Shown: positions 55,522-64,000 of the stretch, piece by piece
Position numbering within the stretch: position 1 is the first letter of the stretch
Layout: the number at the start of each line of letters is the position of its first letter
Assembly (NCBI GenBank): GCA_963784575.1
Contig: CAWARU010000001.1
Coordinates: 3,224,001 to 3,288,000, forward strand
Length of the DNA stretch: 64,000 nt
Origin: CAWARU01 sp963784575
GTDB taxonomy: Bacteria; Pseudomonadota; Gammaproteobacteria; UBA6186; Azoamicaceae
Direction: 5' to 3'
Notes under the pieces: generated by a model
What the model saw: only the letters and a program-made list of their open reading frames with translations
What the model was told of the DNA's origin: nothing
The model's database searches: none
Translations under genes and position numbers: made by a program

Positions 55522-55728
55522 ATGGCTAAAGTGAAAATTAAGTCAAACCGAGGTGCTGCAAAGCGCTTCAAAAAGACAGGTACCGGCGGCTACAAACACC
55601 GTCAATCCTTTCGAAACCATATCTTAACCAAAAAACGTAATAAGCGTATGCGTCATTTGCGTGGCATGAAGATGGTCAATGACAGCGATGTCGGAGCCAT
55701 TCGTCAAATGCTGCCAAACGATTTATAA
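55522..55728 (+). CDS. rpmI: 50S ribosomal protein L35
   Basis: 68 residues, standard L35: KIKSNRGAAKRFKKTGTGGY, HILTKKRNKRMRHLRG, DVGAIRQMLP. The 62-base gap after infC contains a GGGCCTGCTGGCCC hairpin. Followed by rplT after 14 bases. Confidence 0.95.
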   Translation: MAKVKIKSNRGAAKRFKKTGTGGYKHRQSFRNHILTKKRNKRMRHLRGMKMVNDSDVGAIRQMLPNDL

Positions 55729-55742
55729 GGGGAGGTTAAAAT

Positions 55743-56133
55743 ATGGCACGCGTAAAACGAGGGGTAACGGCAAAGGCCCGACATAAAAAGGTTTTAAACC
55801 AAGCCAAAGGCTACTACAGCGCAAGACGTACAGTCTATCGCGTAGCAAAACAAGCAGTCATCAAAGCATCTCAATATGCTTACATCGGTCGTAAGCAGCG
55901 TAAGCGTCAAATGCGTCAGCTTTGGATTGTGCGTATCAATGCAGCAGCACGTTTGAATGGCCTGTCCTACAGCGTCTTCATGGCTGGCTTAAAACATGCT
56001 GGCATCGAAATCGATCGTAAAGATCTTGGCAGATCTCGCGGTATTCGATCAGACTGCATTTGCAGCCATTGCAGAGCAAGCTAAGGCCGCATTAAAGCAT
56101 GATAATAAGACCAAAACAAAAGCTGCAGCGTAA
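55743..56133 (+). CDS. rplT: 50S ribosomal protein L20, C-terminus frameshifted as written
   Basis: The N-terminal 94 residues are typical L20 (RVKRGVTAKARHKKVLNQAK, then YAYIGRKQRKRQMRQLWIVR, LKHAGIEIDRK). After that the frame runs into RSRGIRSDCICSHCRAS and stops at 56084 (113 residues). Skipping one G near 56021 gives the expected ILADLAVFDQTAFAAIAEQA and an end at 56133 (129 residues). As L20 is essential for ribosome assembly and also represses its own operon, a sequence error is the simplest reading. Confidence 0.88.
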
Positions 56134-56141
56134 CAACATGT

Positions 56142-57155
56142 ATGCAAGATTTACCCGCACTCGTACAAAAAGCCAAAGATGCTATCGAGCGTGCGGGTGA
56201 TCTCAAATCTCTTGACGCCATTCGAGTTGAATATCTCGGCAAGAATGGCAGCATTACCGAACTTCTCAAAGGCTTAGGCAAGCTATCCCCCGAAGAACGT
56301 CCCAAAATGGGCCAAGTGGTGAATCTTGCCAAAGAAGAAATCAGCAGCTTTATTGAATCCAAAAAAGAAATACTCCAGGGCAAGGCACTCGAAGCTGCAC
56401 TTGCTGCAGAAACCATCGATATCACCTTACCTGGCCGCGGCATGGACACCGGCCATCTGCATCCGGTTACCCAAATTGAAACCTTGATTGTGAATTGGTT
56501 CAGTTCTTTAGGATTCACGACCGAAAAAGGCCCTGAAATTGAAGACGATTTCCATAATTTTGAAGCGCTGAATATCCCTGCCTATCATCCAGCCCGCGCC
56601 ATGCATGATACCTTTTATTTTCCGGATGGAAAATTACTGCGCACTCATACCTCGCCTGTTCAGATCCGAGCCATGCAAGACAGAGAACCCCCATTTCGCA
56701 TCATTGCACCCGGTCGTGTTTATCGCATGGATTTTGATGTGACACATACGCCTATGTTCCATCAACTGGAAGGCTTTATGGTAGACAAAGGCATTCGTTT
56801 CAGTGATTTAAAAGGTCTTTTGAATGCTTTCTTAAAAGCAATGTTTGGCGCAGAACTCAAGACTCGTTTTCGTGCCAGCTATTTTCCCTTCACAGAACCC
56901 AGCGCTGAAGTCGACATCCAATGTGTGAGCTGTCGCGGTGCTGGCTGTCGTATTTGCAGCAATACAGGCTGGCTTGAAATTTTGGGATGTGGCATGGTGC
57001 ATCCTAAGGTGCTGGAAAATTGTAATATCAATAGTGAGGTTTACACTGGCTTTGCTTTTGGATTAGGAATAGAGCGAGTGACCATGCTGAAATATGGCAT
57101 TACGGATCTACGCCTCTTTTTTGAGAATGACCAACGATTCTTAGACCAATTTTAA
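56142..57155 (+). CDS. pheS: Phenylalanyl-tRNA synthetase alpha subunit
   Basis: 337 residues, intact. N-terminal coiled coil, then class II motifs: motif 1 region HPVTQIETLIVNWFSSLGF, motif 2 RIIAPGRVYRMDFDVTHTPM, motif 3 GFAFGLGIERVTMLKYG, and QLEGFMVD. Needs the beta subunit PheT for activity; the usual pheT and ihfA genes do not follow here. Confidence 0.96.
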   Translation: MQDLPALVQKAKDAIERAGDLKSLDAIRVEYLGKNGSITELLKGLGKLSPEERPKMGQVVNLAKEEISSFIESKKEILQGKALEAALAAETIDITLPGRGMDTGHLHPVTQIETLIVNWFSSLGFTTEKGPEIEDDFHNFEALNIPAYHPARAMHDTFYFPDGKLLRTHTSPVQIRAMQDREPPFRIIAPGRVYRMDFDVTHTPMFHQLEGFMVDKGIRFSDLKGLLNAFLKAMFGAELKTRFRASYFPFTEPSAEVDIQCVSCRGAGCRICSNTGWLEILGCGMVHPKVLENCNINSEVYTGFAFGLGIERVTMLKYGITDLRLFFENDQRFLDQF

Positions 57156-57341
57156 ATCATCAAGATCATCATAATTATTTTATTGCATTTCCCCACTTCT
57201 AAAGTATCAGCCAGTTCTAGGAAACTTTCCTTATTACAGTTTGTCTTAAAATATCATCATCTTATCATTACCCAATGATAAGCGATATTATTTGCATATT
57301 CTAAGTTGAACTTTAAAAATAGATATTTTAGGGAGGATTGT

Positions 57342-58160
57342 ATGGAAGTATTTGGTCCAAGAGGTCAGGATAAAGCTCAGAAAAAGCTTGAAGAACTAAA
57401 CACTTTATTGAAACGCGTATCGTTGGATTTGGTGATAGCGAAAGAAGAGGATGCAAGACGGTTATCCCAAATGGATGAAAAAACCAGGAAACGAATGCTC
57501 ATGACTGGAAATCAATACAATCGCGATTATGAGCGTATGGTACAAACTATAAATGAACGAATCAATTTAAAGACTCTACCAGCTGTGCTTGCTTCGCATG
57601 ATAAAGCCTCAGCAGAGCTTGATCAGATCGTATCGCAATTAGATGATGCAATAAAAGATATGCAAGAATTGGAAAGGCTGCTGTATCAATACGTAAACGT
57701 CCATAAAAGGGCTAAAGAGGAGCTTCCTGCAACCCTTCCTGATCCGCTGCTGCTTTTTAGTTCTAAAGAAAGTCCATTAAGAGTTTTGCGTGGTCAGCCC
57801 AGACTGGAATATTTCATCGGTAATCATATAGCTTATATCAAGGAACCGTCGATTGCAAAGACAGCGGCTGAAAAAGCACTTAAGTTCATGGCAGATAGTC
57901 CAGAGTTGACTTTGGACTTTACAAAATATAGATTCAAATTGGACTTTATTCAGCTTTTGACAGACAAAGAGACCCATCTCCCCTTAATTGAAGCTTTAAT
58001 TAATAAAGGCGCTCCTGCTCCTACTGGAGATTGGAAAGTATTCTTGGAAAATGCTAAAGATCAAAAGTTTAACAAAGAATTTATCGAGCTGTTAGAGAAG
58101 CAGGTCGCGAAACAGGAATTGGAGCAGACTGGGCCAAAAGCTTCCGGGCCAAAGGCTTAA
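57342..58160 (+). CDS. Hypothetical coiled-coil protein
   Basis: 272 residues from the ATG at 57342, preceded by GGGAGG; an upstream TTG at 57306 has no site. Heptad-like helices in the first 130 residues (KKLEELNTLLKRVSLDLVIA, LDQIVSQLDDAIKDMQELER), then a C-terminal part with one ankyrin-like helix pair (THLPLIEALINKGAPAPTGD). Ends in a repeated GPKASGPKA. No family recognised. It occupies the position where pheT is expected. Confidence 0.6.
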   Translation: MEVFGPRGQDKAQKKLEELNTLLKRVSLDLVIAKEEDARRLSQMDEKTRKRMLMTGNQYNRDYERMVQTINERINLKTLPAVLASHDKASAELDQIVSQLDDAIKDMQELERLLYQYVNVHKRAKEELPATLPDPLLLFSSKESPLRVLRGQPRLEYFIGNHIAYIKEPSIAKTAAEKALKFMADSPELTLDFTKYRFKLDFIQLLTDKETHLPLIEALINKGAPAPTGDWKVFLENAKDQKFNKEFIELLEKQVAKQELEQTGPKASGPKA

Positions 58161-58204
58161 ACTGTAAAAGTTTAGACAATCTCCATCTGTAAACTCTTAT
58201 AGTT

Positions 58205-60976
58205 TTATCTGAATTTTCTGACGATTGCCCTTTTGTTAACATCATCTTCTGATTTCTCGCTTTCGGCATCTGGAGCCTGTTGCAATTCCGCTTCCTCTTT
58301 TTCTTGTTTTTCCGATTTTTCTTTCATTTGATCTTTTTCTTGCGTAAGACCCAGTTCTACCCCCTTCTCATCGTGATCTGTATCTTCCAGTTTTTCTTTC
58401 AATGCTTTTTGAGCTTCTGGTGCTGCGAGTGCTTCTGGTGCTGCAGCTGCAGCCTTTGCACGCTTATCATCCCGGCTCCTCGTGATAAGATATTCTTCAT
58501 CTAACAGTTGATTGTTAAGAAGGAAGAAGTAGGATGAATGTAGGGATGATTGTTCATAAATTGGTTCGGTCAAGAAAGTTCTGTGCGAAGAACAGTAGGA
58601 TTCAATGAGTGTCCTGAGAGCTAAGGGAAAAATGGGTATAATAAATCTTAACGAATCTAGATAGGCTGTTCTTTCTTTCTCATAACTCGCTGCAGCTTGT
58701 CGATGTGGTTTGTCACTTTGCAAGGCCAGTTCTACTTTACCGTCGACAATGCCAGATAACAACTTCTCTAGTTGCAGTGAGATCACAGACATGTCTTCTT
58801 TTGTGCAAGCAACAAGAGAAATATTGATGCGCAGGCGTTCACCTGGGTGTCTGTTGGTCAAAACTACAGGAATATTTTTGGTATCTTGGATAAACCCAGA
58901 TGTTAATATGGACAGGATGGTTTTTTTGGCTAGTACTCTATTACGGCCATTTTTTCTAAATTCCGTCTCCAAAGCCAAAGAGATTCTCAGTTTCTCGGTT
59001 ACTGAACAGTGTAAATCAATCATAGCAGACACATCCTGAAAAGATGTCGTGCCCTCTTTTCTGTATCGTATTCTTTTGCCATTTCGTTCGAAGCTTATCA
59101 TGTCAAAGAAGATAGGTAAGAATTCTCTCTCAAGTTCCTCCTGATTTCCATAACCGAAAATACGGTTTGAGGTGATTGAAAGGAGGCCAAGTATTTCGGA
59201 TCTTTTAGGAGTATAATCAGAAAACTCGTCTAAAAGTTCTAAAACTTCTTGAATCTGTTTCGTAGATTCATACCTAGATTCATGTAATGCATAATACATT
59301 TTGTTCAGAAATGGAACATGTGCGCTATATTCAGATATCGAATTTTTAATAGGGCGATCTCCCCTTGTCATTTGAACCATAAATGCCAATTTCTCCTGAA
59401 TCTCTTTTTCGCTCACCTCTTCTTTGCTATTCTTGAATTTTTCTCGATTTTTACGAAGATATGTCATCAGTGTATAAATATTCTCTAGCGGGGTAGTACA
59501 GCCTAATGCGGCCAAAGCGTGTTTAATATGACTCGCCTCCGCAAATCCAGTATCTAGCATTTTTTCAATTATTGAACTGTCTTCAGTTTCATGAATCACA
59601 AAATCTAAAATATTATACTTATGGTCACTACGACCCAATCTCTGGATTTCAATTTCTTGTTTATGATCCATAAAACGATTTAAATCCATGCCCCATTGGA
59701 ATAAAATCAAGATGGCTTCCATATTTTTTTTGCTTGCAGCATACTCTAGAATGCCTTGCCTATCACTCAGAACATAATCATCATAAAACTCTCCGCTCCT
59801 AATATGCTTAGCAAATAATTTAAGAGGATCAAGCCATTTTGCATCGATTGTAAAATCTATTATTCCTACAGCGTTGTTACCTCCTGTTTCGATAAGGCTA
59901 CTATTATATTTATGCTTAACTTTGATTCCGGAATACCAAAGGATGTTGAATGCTTCTAGATCTCTCAATTTTATACTATTTGCGAATAAATCACTGAGTT
60001 CCCAAAGAACAAAATCAATACTCTTCCTGTTTTCTAAAAGAAAAAGTGTCTTCTCAAATTGATGCGTCGCAAGACTCAAGAATGTAGGTGTACAGTGACT
60101 GCCGTGTTCGCGATCAATTGTTGCCTCAAAATCCGTCACCAGGAATTTCAGTACTTCAATACCACCAGGCCGCGCTGCTGCATAATGCAAAGCAGTATAT
60201 TCTCCAGTATCCTTGCGATGAATATCATTAGAAAAATCTTGTAGTATTTCACGCCCACGCACACTCTTGCTACGCCACTGCAAAGACTTAAGGACATCTT
60301 TACTAGAAAAATAGGATGCCAACATTAATATTGTCATCTGTCGCATAACGCCTAGTTTAATATTCATTGCAATTAAATTTGCACCTTCATCGATTAAGAT
60401 TTTTGCAATTTCATCACAATCATTTTCACTGTGGGTCAGCAATAGGCATAATTCCAAGGGGGTTGTAGGATTGTTTAAGGGTGCCCATTCCATAATATCA
60501 TGCAGTTGACTCATTCCTAGTTTTTTAGCTTTATTCATATTTCGAGCAATGTTCAATACTAAATAAACTATCTCTTGATGGCCAAAAAGTGCCGCATGAT
60601 AGAGTGCAACACCCGCTTCATAAGTGAATTCATCCATGCTAAAATCTTCTACATCCCGGAGCCACTCTAAAATATATTTCACTACCTTGCGGTGATCCAA
60701 GCTCGCCGCATAGGCAATTGGGATAAGTCCGTGACTGTCTTCTTGTTTTGGACAAGTGCCCGCTTTTAACAGATCTAGTATGGCTTTTTTGCGTTGTTTA
60801 TATTCAGCGCGAGTCGGAGATTTAGAGACTTGCATTGCTTTCTTGAACAGGGAACAATCGGTATCATCTGTCTTGCTAAAATTTTCGACTATTTGTTTTT
60901 TTTGGTTTTGGAATTTTTCGATTTCGATTTTTATTTCAGATTTGAAACGATTCATGTTTTCAAGACTGACTGACAT
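58205..60976 (-). CDS. Large ankyrin-repeat protein
   Basis: 923 residues from the ATG at 60974-60976 (a start at 61000 adds eight). A helical charged N-terminus, then about eight ankyrin repeats: GLIPIAYAASLDHRKVVKYI, GVALYHAALFGHQEIVYLVL, TPLELCLLLTHSENDCDEIA, GEYTALHYAAARPGGIEVLK, and others. The middle is helical. A segment near 790-830 (RFIIPIFPLALRTLIESYCS) resembles the short motif seen at the end of other ankyrin proteins of this group. An Ala/Glu-rich tail ends VNKRAIVRKFR. Convergent with the coiled-coil gene at 57342. Likely a protein-binding effector by class; no direct evidence. Confidence 0.75.
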   Translation of the reverse strand: MSVSLENMNRFKSEIKIEIEKFQNQKKQIVENFSKTDDTDCSLFKKAMQVSKSPTRAEYKQRKKAILDLLKAGTCPKQEDSHGLIPIAYAASLDHRKVVKYILEWLRDVEDFSMDEFTYEAGVALYHAALFGHQEIVYLVLNIARNMNKAKKLGMSQLHDIMEWAPLNNPTTPLELCLLLTHSENDCDEIAKILIDEGANLIAMNIKLGVMRQMTILMLASYFSSKDVLKSLQWRSKSVRGREILQDFSNDIHRKDTGEYTALHYAAARPGGIEVLKFLVTDFEATIDREHGSHCTPTFLSLATHQFEKTLFLLENRKSIDFVLWELSDLFANSIKLRDLEAFNILWYSGIKVKHKYNSSLIETGGNNAVGIIDFTIDAKWLDPLKLFAKHIRSGEFYDDYVLSDRQGILEYAASKKNMEAILILFQWGMDLNRFMDHKQEIEIQRLGRSDHKYNILDFVIHETEDSSIIEKMLDTGFAEASHIKHALAALGCTTPLENIYTLMTYLRKNREKFKNSKEEVSEKEIQEKLAFMVQMTRGDRPIKNSISEYSAHVPFLNKMYYALHESRYESTKQIQEVLELLDEFSDYTPKRSEILGLLSITSNRIFGYGNQEELEREFLPIFFDMISFERNGKRIRYRKEGTTSFQDVSAMIDLHCSVTEKLRISLALETEFRKNGRNRVLAKKTILSILTSGFIQDTKNIPVVLTNRHPGERLRINISLVACTKEDMSVISLQLEKLLSGIVDGKVELALQSDKPHRQAAASYEKERTAYLDSLRFIIPIFPLALRTLIESYCSSHRTFLTEPIYEQSSLHSSYFFLLNNQLLDEEYLITRSRDDKRAKAAAAAPEALAAPEAQKALKEKLEDTDHDEKGVELGLTQEKDQMKEKSEKQEKEEAELQQAPDAESEKSEDDVNKRAIVRKFR

Positions 60977-61024
60977 GTGTGCTCCTCTGTGTATAATCAA
61001 TAGTAACTGTTCACTTTGTAAATC

Positions 61025-61125
61025 CCTCAGGATTGCGCACGCTTAGCTCGCAATGACGCAAGATCCTTGCGATATTGCATTGAACTTGCGTCATTGCGAG
61101 TGCGAAGCACGTGGCAATCCAGAGG
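61025..61125. repeat. About 100-bp inverted repeat (dispersed type)
   Basis: CCTCAGGATTGC...CTCGCAATGACGCAAG at the left is answered by CTTGCGTCATTGCGAG...GGCAATCCAGAGG at the right; the left arm has lost a few bases. This 'attgcgagtgcgaagcacgtggcaatcc' type is a familiar non-coding repeat in several intracellular bacteria. The rest of 60977-61262 has no gene. Confidence 0.7.
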
Positions 61126-61262
61126 ATTTGGTATAACTTGAACAGTTGCCTTGTTTCTTATTTTTTTTATCAGCCACTATCTGGCTATTCGTAGTTAATT
61201 ACTTAATTGAGTTTACAGTGTTCTGAAATATTAATAAATAGTTAAGATGGATGACTTAATTT

Positions 61263-62207
61263 TTAAGTAAACATCGAGCTAATAGACTCATCCTCACTCA
61301 CGCGGCGGATCGCTTCAGCAAGCATTGGTGCAATGCTCAAGCTTCGAATTTTACTGCAGGCCTTGGCTTCTTCACTTAATTTAATAGTATCAGTGACCAC
61401 CAGTTCATCCAGCGGACATTTTTTTATCATGTCTACAGCCTTGCCAGAGAGAATGGCATGGGTGCAATAAGCCACTACTTTTTCTGCACCTTGTTCTTTT
61501 AACGCAGCAGCGCCCTGACACAAAGTGCCTCCCGTATCCACCATATCATCGATGATGATACAATCGCGATTTCGGACATTGCCGATAATATTCATCACAT
61601 GTGCTTCATTCGGTCTCGGACGGCGTTTATCAATGATTGCTAAATCTGCATGATGCAAACGTTTCGCAAAAGCTCTGGCACGCACCACACCACCCACATC
61701 CGGTGAAACAACCATGGGCTTATGATATTTCTTTTGCAGCACGTCTTCGAGCATTACTTTGGATCCGTAAACATTATCTACCGGCATCGAAAAAAAGCCT
61801 TGAATTTGCTCCGCATGCAAATCAACGGTTAACACGCGATTGATGCCTGCCGTTGCCAGAAGATCTGCCACTAATTTTGCTGAAATAGGAACGCGCATCG
61901 ATCGAATTCGTTTGTCTTGCCGCGCATAACCAAAATAGGGAACAATTGCTGTAATCCGCGTAGCAGATGCCCGGCGTATAGCATCTGTCATCAGCAATAA
62001 TTCCATCAAGTTGGTATCGGCAGGTTTTGAAGTAGATTGGATAATAAAAACATCTTGACCGCGCACACTCTCCAAAATTTCCACACGCGTTTCACCATCA
62101 CTGTATTTTGAGACCAGTGCTTCTCCTAAAGAAGTTTGTAATTGTTCTGCGATTTTCTGTGCGAGTTCGAGGTTGGCATTGCCGGAGAATAATATCATGC
62201 TAGTCAA
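61263..62207 (-). CDS. prs: Ribose-phosphate pyrophosphokinase
   Basis: 314 residues with a TTG start giving TSMILFSGNANLEL, which aligns with the E. coli N-terminus PDMKLFAGNATPEL; starting at the internal ATG gives 311. Signatures: PYFGYARQDKRIRSMRVPIS, VLTVDLHAEQIQGFF, the PRPP-binding loop DCIIIDDMVDTGGTL. Makes PRPP from ribose 5-phosphate and ATP for nucleotide, His and Trp synthesis. tRNA-Gln lies just upstream, as usual. Confidence 0.96.
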   Translation of the reverse strand: MTSMILFSGNANLELAQKIAEQLQTSLGEALVSKYSDGETRVEILESVRGQDVFIIQSTSKPADTNLMELLLMTDAIRRASATRITAIVPYFGYARQDKRIRSMRVPISAKLVADLLATAGINRVLTVDLHAEQIQGFFSMPVDNVYGSKVMLEDVLQKKYHKPMVVSPDVGGVVRARAFAKRLHHADLAIIDKRRPRPNEAHVMNIIGNVRNRDCIIIDDMVDTGGTLCQGAAALKEQGAEKVVAYCTHAILSGKAVDMIKKCPLDELVVTDTIKLSEEAKACSKIRSLSIAPMLAEAIRRVSEDESISSMFT

Positions 62208-62246
62208 TTGACTTACACTCCATTGTTAAATGTTGACACCTTTGAT

Positions 62247-62321
62247 TGGCTGGGGCGCTAGGATTCGAACCTAGGTATGCAGGGATCAAAACCCTGTGCC
62301 TTACCGCTTGGCGACGCCCCA
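62247..62321 (-). tRNA. tRNA-Gln(TTG)
   Basis: 75 nt with CCA on the minus strand; anticodon arm CAGGG-TTTTGAT-CCCTG gives TTG; acceptor TGGGGCG pairs with CGCCCCA. Position before prs is conserved in gammaproteobacteria. Confidence 0.94.
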
Positions 62322-62409
62322 AGTTAGGCAATCATTATGCCTTCGTGATTCATTTATTATGCCTTCAATGAGAAAATATGGCAAGTGACTAAGATGTTAG
62401 GCTGAAATT

Positions 62410-63747
62410 TTATACAAATCGCCTCATGATCCTTGGGGCATCAACTACGCGCGCAGGCTGCTGTTCGGTTGCAGGCGTGCCGACTGTAGCTTCGGGCAAA
62501 GCAAGGGGCCAATCATTGTCATAACTATGGAGCCATGCTTTGCCATAGACCAGATCACCTTCTCTCGGTATGACAGTATCTGAACCTGGTAAAATATCTG
62601 CGGTGCTATCGGGTTTCAATTCAGCATTACCATCAATCAAATGCTTTGTTAGCACCACAATATCAACATCAATGGCACGTTCTTCATTTAAACGAAGGGT
62701 CACAATGTATACAATCTGCGAATTGAGAGTCATATTGTGCTGTACCAATTTTTGGCAGATGCCTTGAATATAAGATGTTCCATCATCCTCTTTTAGATCC
62801 AGATCAGGAATAATTCCTCGAACAAATTTATAACTTGTCGAATAGGGATAGGGTATTTTGTTATGTTCATTATAGAGCAATAAATCCCCTGTTCTCTTTA
62901 TTTTTGCCTGTTTAATGGTAAAATCAAGTTGCTGCTGCATTATTTTAGTGACCATATTTTCGTAGTCACCGAATTTTTGAAAAGTATACTGCAGATTTGT
63001 ATAAATTTTTGCAAATCGCCGTGCAACATCACTGGAGATGCTTTTCTTTTTTAAGCTATTAGTATTGCCAATTGGATTAATGGGTATATTCGCTCGCAAC
63101 GAAAGATTGAGCCAATATTGTTTGAATTCAAAACTAAGCTTTTTATTATCTTTGTTTGTCAAGCCAAAAGCAATATAATCCCTGAGTTCTAGGTATTCTA
63201 AGGATTTTAATACCAGATCTTCCGGGAGATATTTAAGAGAATTACCAATCGGTTTTCGGCCATTGCGCTCGCATTGACATCTATAAAAATCACCATCGCA
63301 CCAATCATCGGTAATATAGCGTGGCGGCCATTTTTCAAGATTTAATTCTGATAGCATTGCCAAATGCACATCAAAAAGTAATAGCGTGGTGCCAAGTTTA
63401 GAAGCTCCAAAATGTCTGATTCCGGTGGAGGGCAAAACATCACCATACTGATTTAGCATGGGAGTATTGGAGTAGTGGCGAAATTTATAGGCAAGAACGG
63501 CCCGATTTTTATTTGTTAGCTCTGGATTCTCCAATGCTGCAATTCGTCCCCTAGGGATCGGATATAATGTATTTTGGTTCAAAAGCTCTGTTTGTTTTTT
63601 AAGCTCTGAAACTGACAAGAGCTCTGCGCTTCCTGTTTTGGGATCATAAGATTTCAAAAGCTTATTTAGGCATTTTTTCGAATAAAGATATTCATAAAGA
63701 CCACCTGGGTGCAGTTCATCTTTATTAACTTTCAATACATTCAGCAT
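62410..63747 (-). CDS. F-box protein, C-terminal part of a kinase/F-box hybrid
   Basis: 445 residues from the ATG at 63745-63747, but the frame is open upstream to about 63906 and there reads as the end of a protein kinase, so the true start is outside the window. Residues about 174-204 (LPEDLVLKSLEYLELRDYIA then FGLTNKDNKK) are a clear F-box: LP.DL....L.YL...D...F...NK. The first part contains KYLYSKKCLNKLL-like helices; the C-terminal part is of unknown fold and ends basic (IMRRFV). Eukaryotic F-box proteins bind Skp1 in SCF ubiquitin ligases; bacterial effectors copy this. Confidence 0.65.
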   Translation of the reverse strand: MLNVLKVNKDELHPGGLYEYLYSKKCLNKLLKSYDPKTGSAELLSVSELKKQTELLNQNTLYPIPRGRIAALENPELTNKNRAVLAYKFRHYSNTPMLNQYGDVLPSTGIRHFGASKLGTTLLLFDVHLAMLSELNLEKWPPRYITDDWCDGDFYRCQCERNGRKPIGNSLKYLPEDLVLKSLEYLELRDYIAFGLTNKDNKKLSFEFKQYWLNLSLRANIPINPIGNTNSLKKKSISSDVARRFAKIYTNLQYTFQKFGDYENMVTKIMQQQLDFTIKQAKIKRTGDLLLYNEHNKIPYPYSTSYKFVRGIIPDLDLKEDDGTSYIQGICQKLVQHNMTLNSQIVYIVTLRLNEERAIDVDIVVLTKHLIDGNAELKPDSTADILPGSDTVIPREGDLVYGKAWLHSYDNDWPLALPEATVGTPATEQQPARVVDAPRIMRRFV

Positions 63748-64000
63748 TTCCCTGCTATCAAGCCAGATTTTTGGAAGAGCTTCTTTGTCTTCCTTCGCTT
63801 TCGGAGATTCAAAGAGATCTACTAAATGTGCGGCTGTTGGACGCTTGCTGGGATCAATAAAAAAACAGCTTGCTATAAGATTTCGGAGAGGTGCAGGGCA
63901 GAGCTCTCTCAGTGGCTTGAATTAATAGAATGATTTCCATCAAAAATTTGATTTGGGTCTCTATTCAGAAAAGCTCTGGCAAGGGCGACAGAAGGCGCAA
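63748..64000 (-). pseudogene. Protein kinase C-lobe, frameshifted, continuous with the F-box gene
   Basis: Directly upstream and in frame with the F-box ORF: LRNLIASCFFIDPSKRPTAA then HLVDLF, which matches kinase subdomain XI (DP.KRPTA..L). Before it the frame changes near 63905-63914: the other frame reads SVALARAFLNRDPNQIFDGN from the window edge. One missing base explains the shift. The catalytic loop lies beyond the window. Confidence 0.6.

Overview
The window looks like a chromosomal segment of a host-associated gammaproteobacterium of the Legionellales type (Coxiella/Legionella/Berkiella-like), by inference. The housekeeping blocks keep standard gammaproteobacterial order: tRNA-Pro/Arg/His/Lys/Leu, then tig-clpP-clpX-lon-hupB, then tRNA-Val/Asp-ppiD; pepA-valS divergent from lptF-lptG; tRNA-Val then thrS-infC-rpmI-rplT-pheS; tRNA-Gln-prs. 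Between them lie many genes built from eukaryotic-like modules (ankyrin and Sel1 repeats, F-box-like segments, a PI4-kinase-like fold, a protein-kinase C-lobe, a CE-clan cysteine-protease signature). That is the usual picture of an amoeba-associated intracellular bacterium with a large effector repertoire. Secretion of these proteins is not shown by the sequence.

Layout. 1-4.3 kb: two PI4K-like kinase genes in tandem and an ankyrin-repeat gene split by a frameshift in a G4 run, all on the minus strand. 4.4-8.5 kb (minus): folD, a DUF432-like gene, mscS, then a small secreted four-cysteine peptide followed, across a strong intrinsic terminator, by a DUF692/MNIO enzyme. This peptide-enzyme pair resembles a RiPP/bufferin-type unit, and its upstream region is full of palindromes. 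8.6-20.5 kb: tRNAs and the tig-clpP-clpX-lon-hupB-ppiD-prfC block. clpX and lon carry many small indels while keeping their family motifs. 20.7-28.4 kb: an MgtA-like P-type ATPase with acidic insertions, two Sel1-repeat genes and a coiled-coil protein. 28.5-35.2 kb: valS, pepA, lptF, lptG. 35.3-52.5 kb is an accessory region: ankyrin proteins, a hydrolase and methyltransferase, a VOC protein, scars of vapC, hicB and a group II intron reverse transcriptase, a DUF559 nuclease, three paralogues of an F-box-like family, an ankyrin/CE-clan protease candidate, an ArsR-SRPBCC operon with a recognisable promoter-operator, and an intact IS66 element with 8-bp target duplications. 52.9-57.2 kb: the thrS-infC-rpmI-rplT-pheS operon, with frameshifts in thrS and rplT, an AUU start for infC, and no pheT downstream. 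57.3-64 kb: a coiled-coil protein, a large ankyrin protein, prs, tRNA-Gln, and an F-box protein whose upstream sequence encodes the end of a protein kinase in a shifted frame.

Three themes recur. First, dispersed palindromic elements: about 144-bp hairpin repeats whose arms differ between copies but remain self-complementary. Second, frameshifts in conserved genes (clpX, lon, thrS, rplT, an ankyrin gene, the kinase/F-box gene), which could be local sequence error or real decay; raw reads would decide. Third, accessory genes inserted at conserved operon edges, such as the tRNA-Val/thrS junction and the site downstream of pheS.
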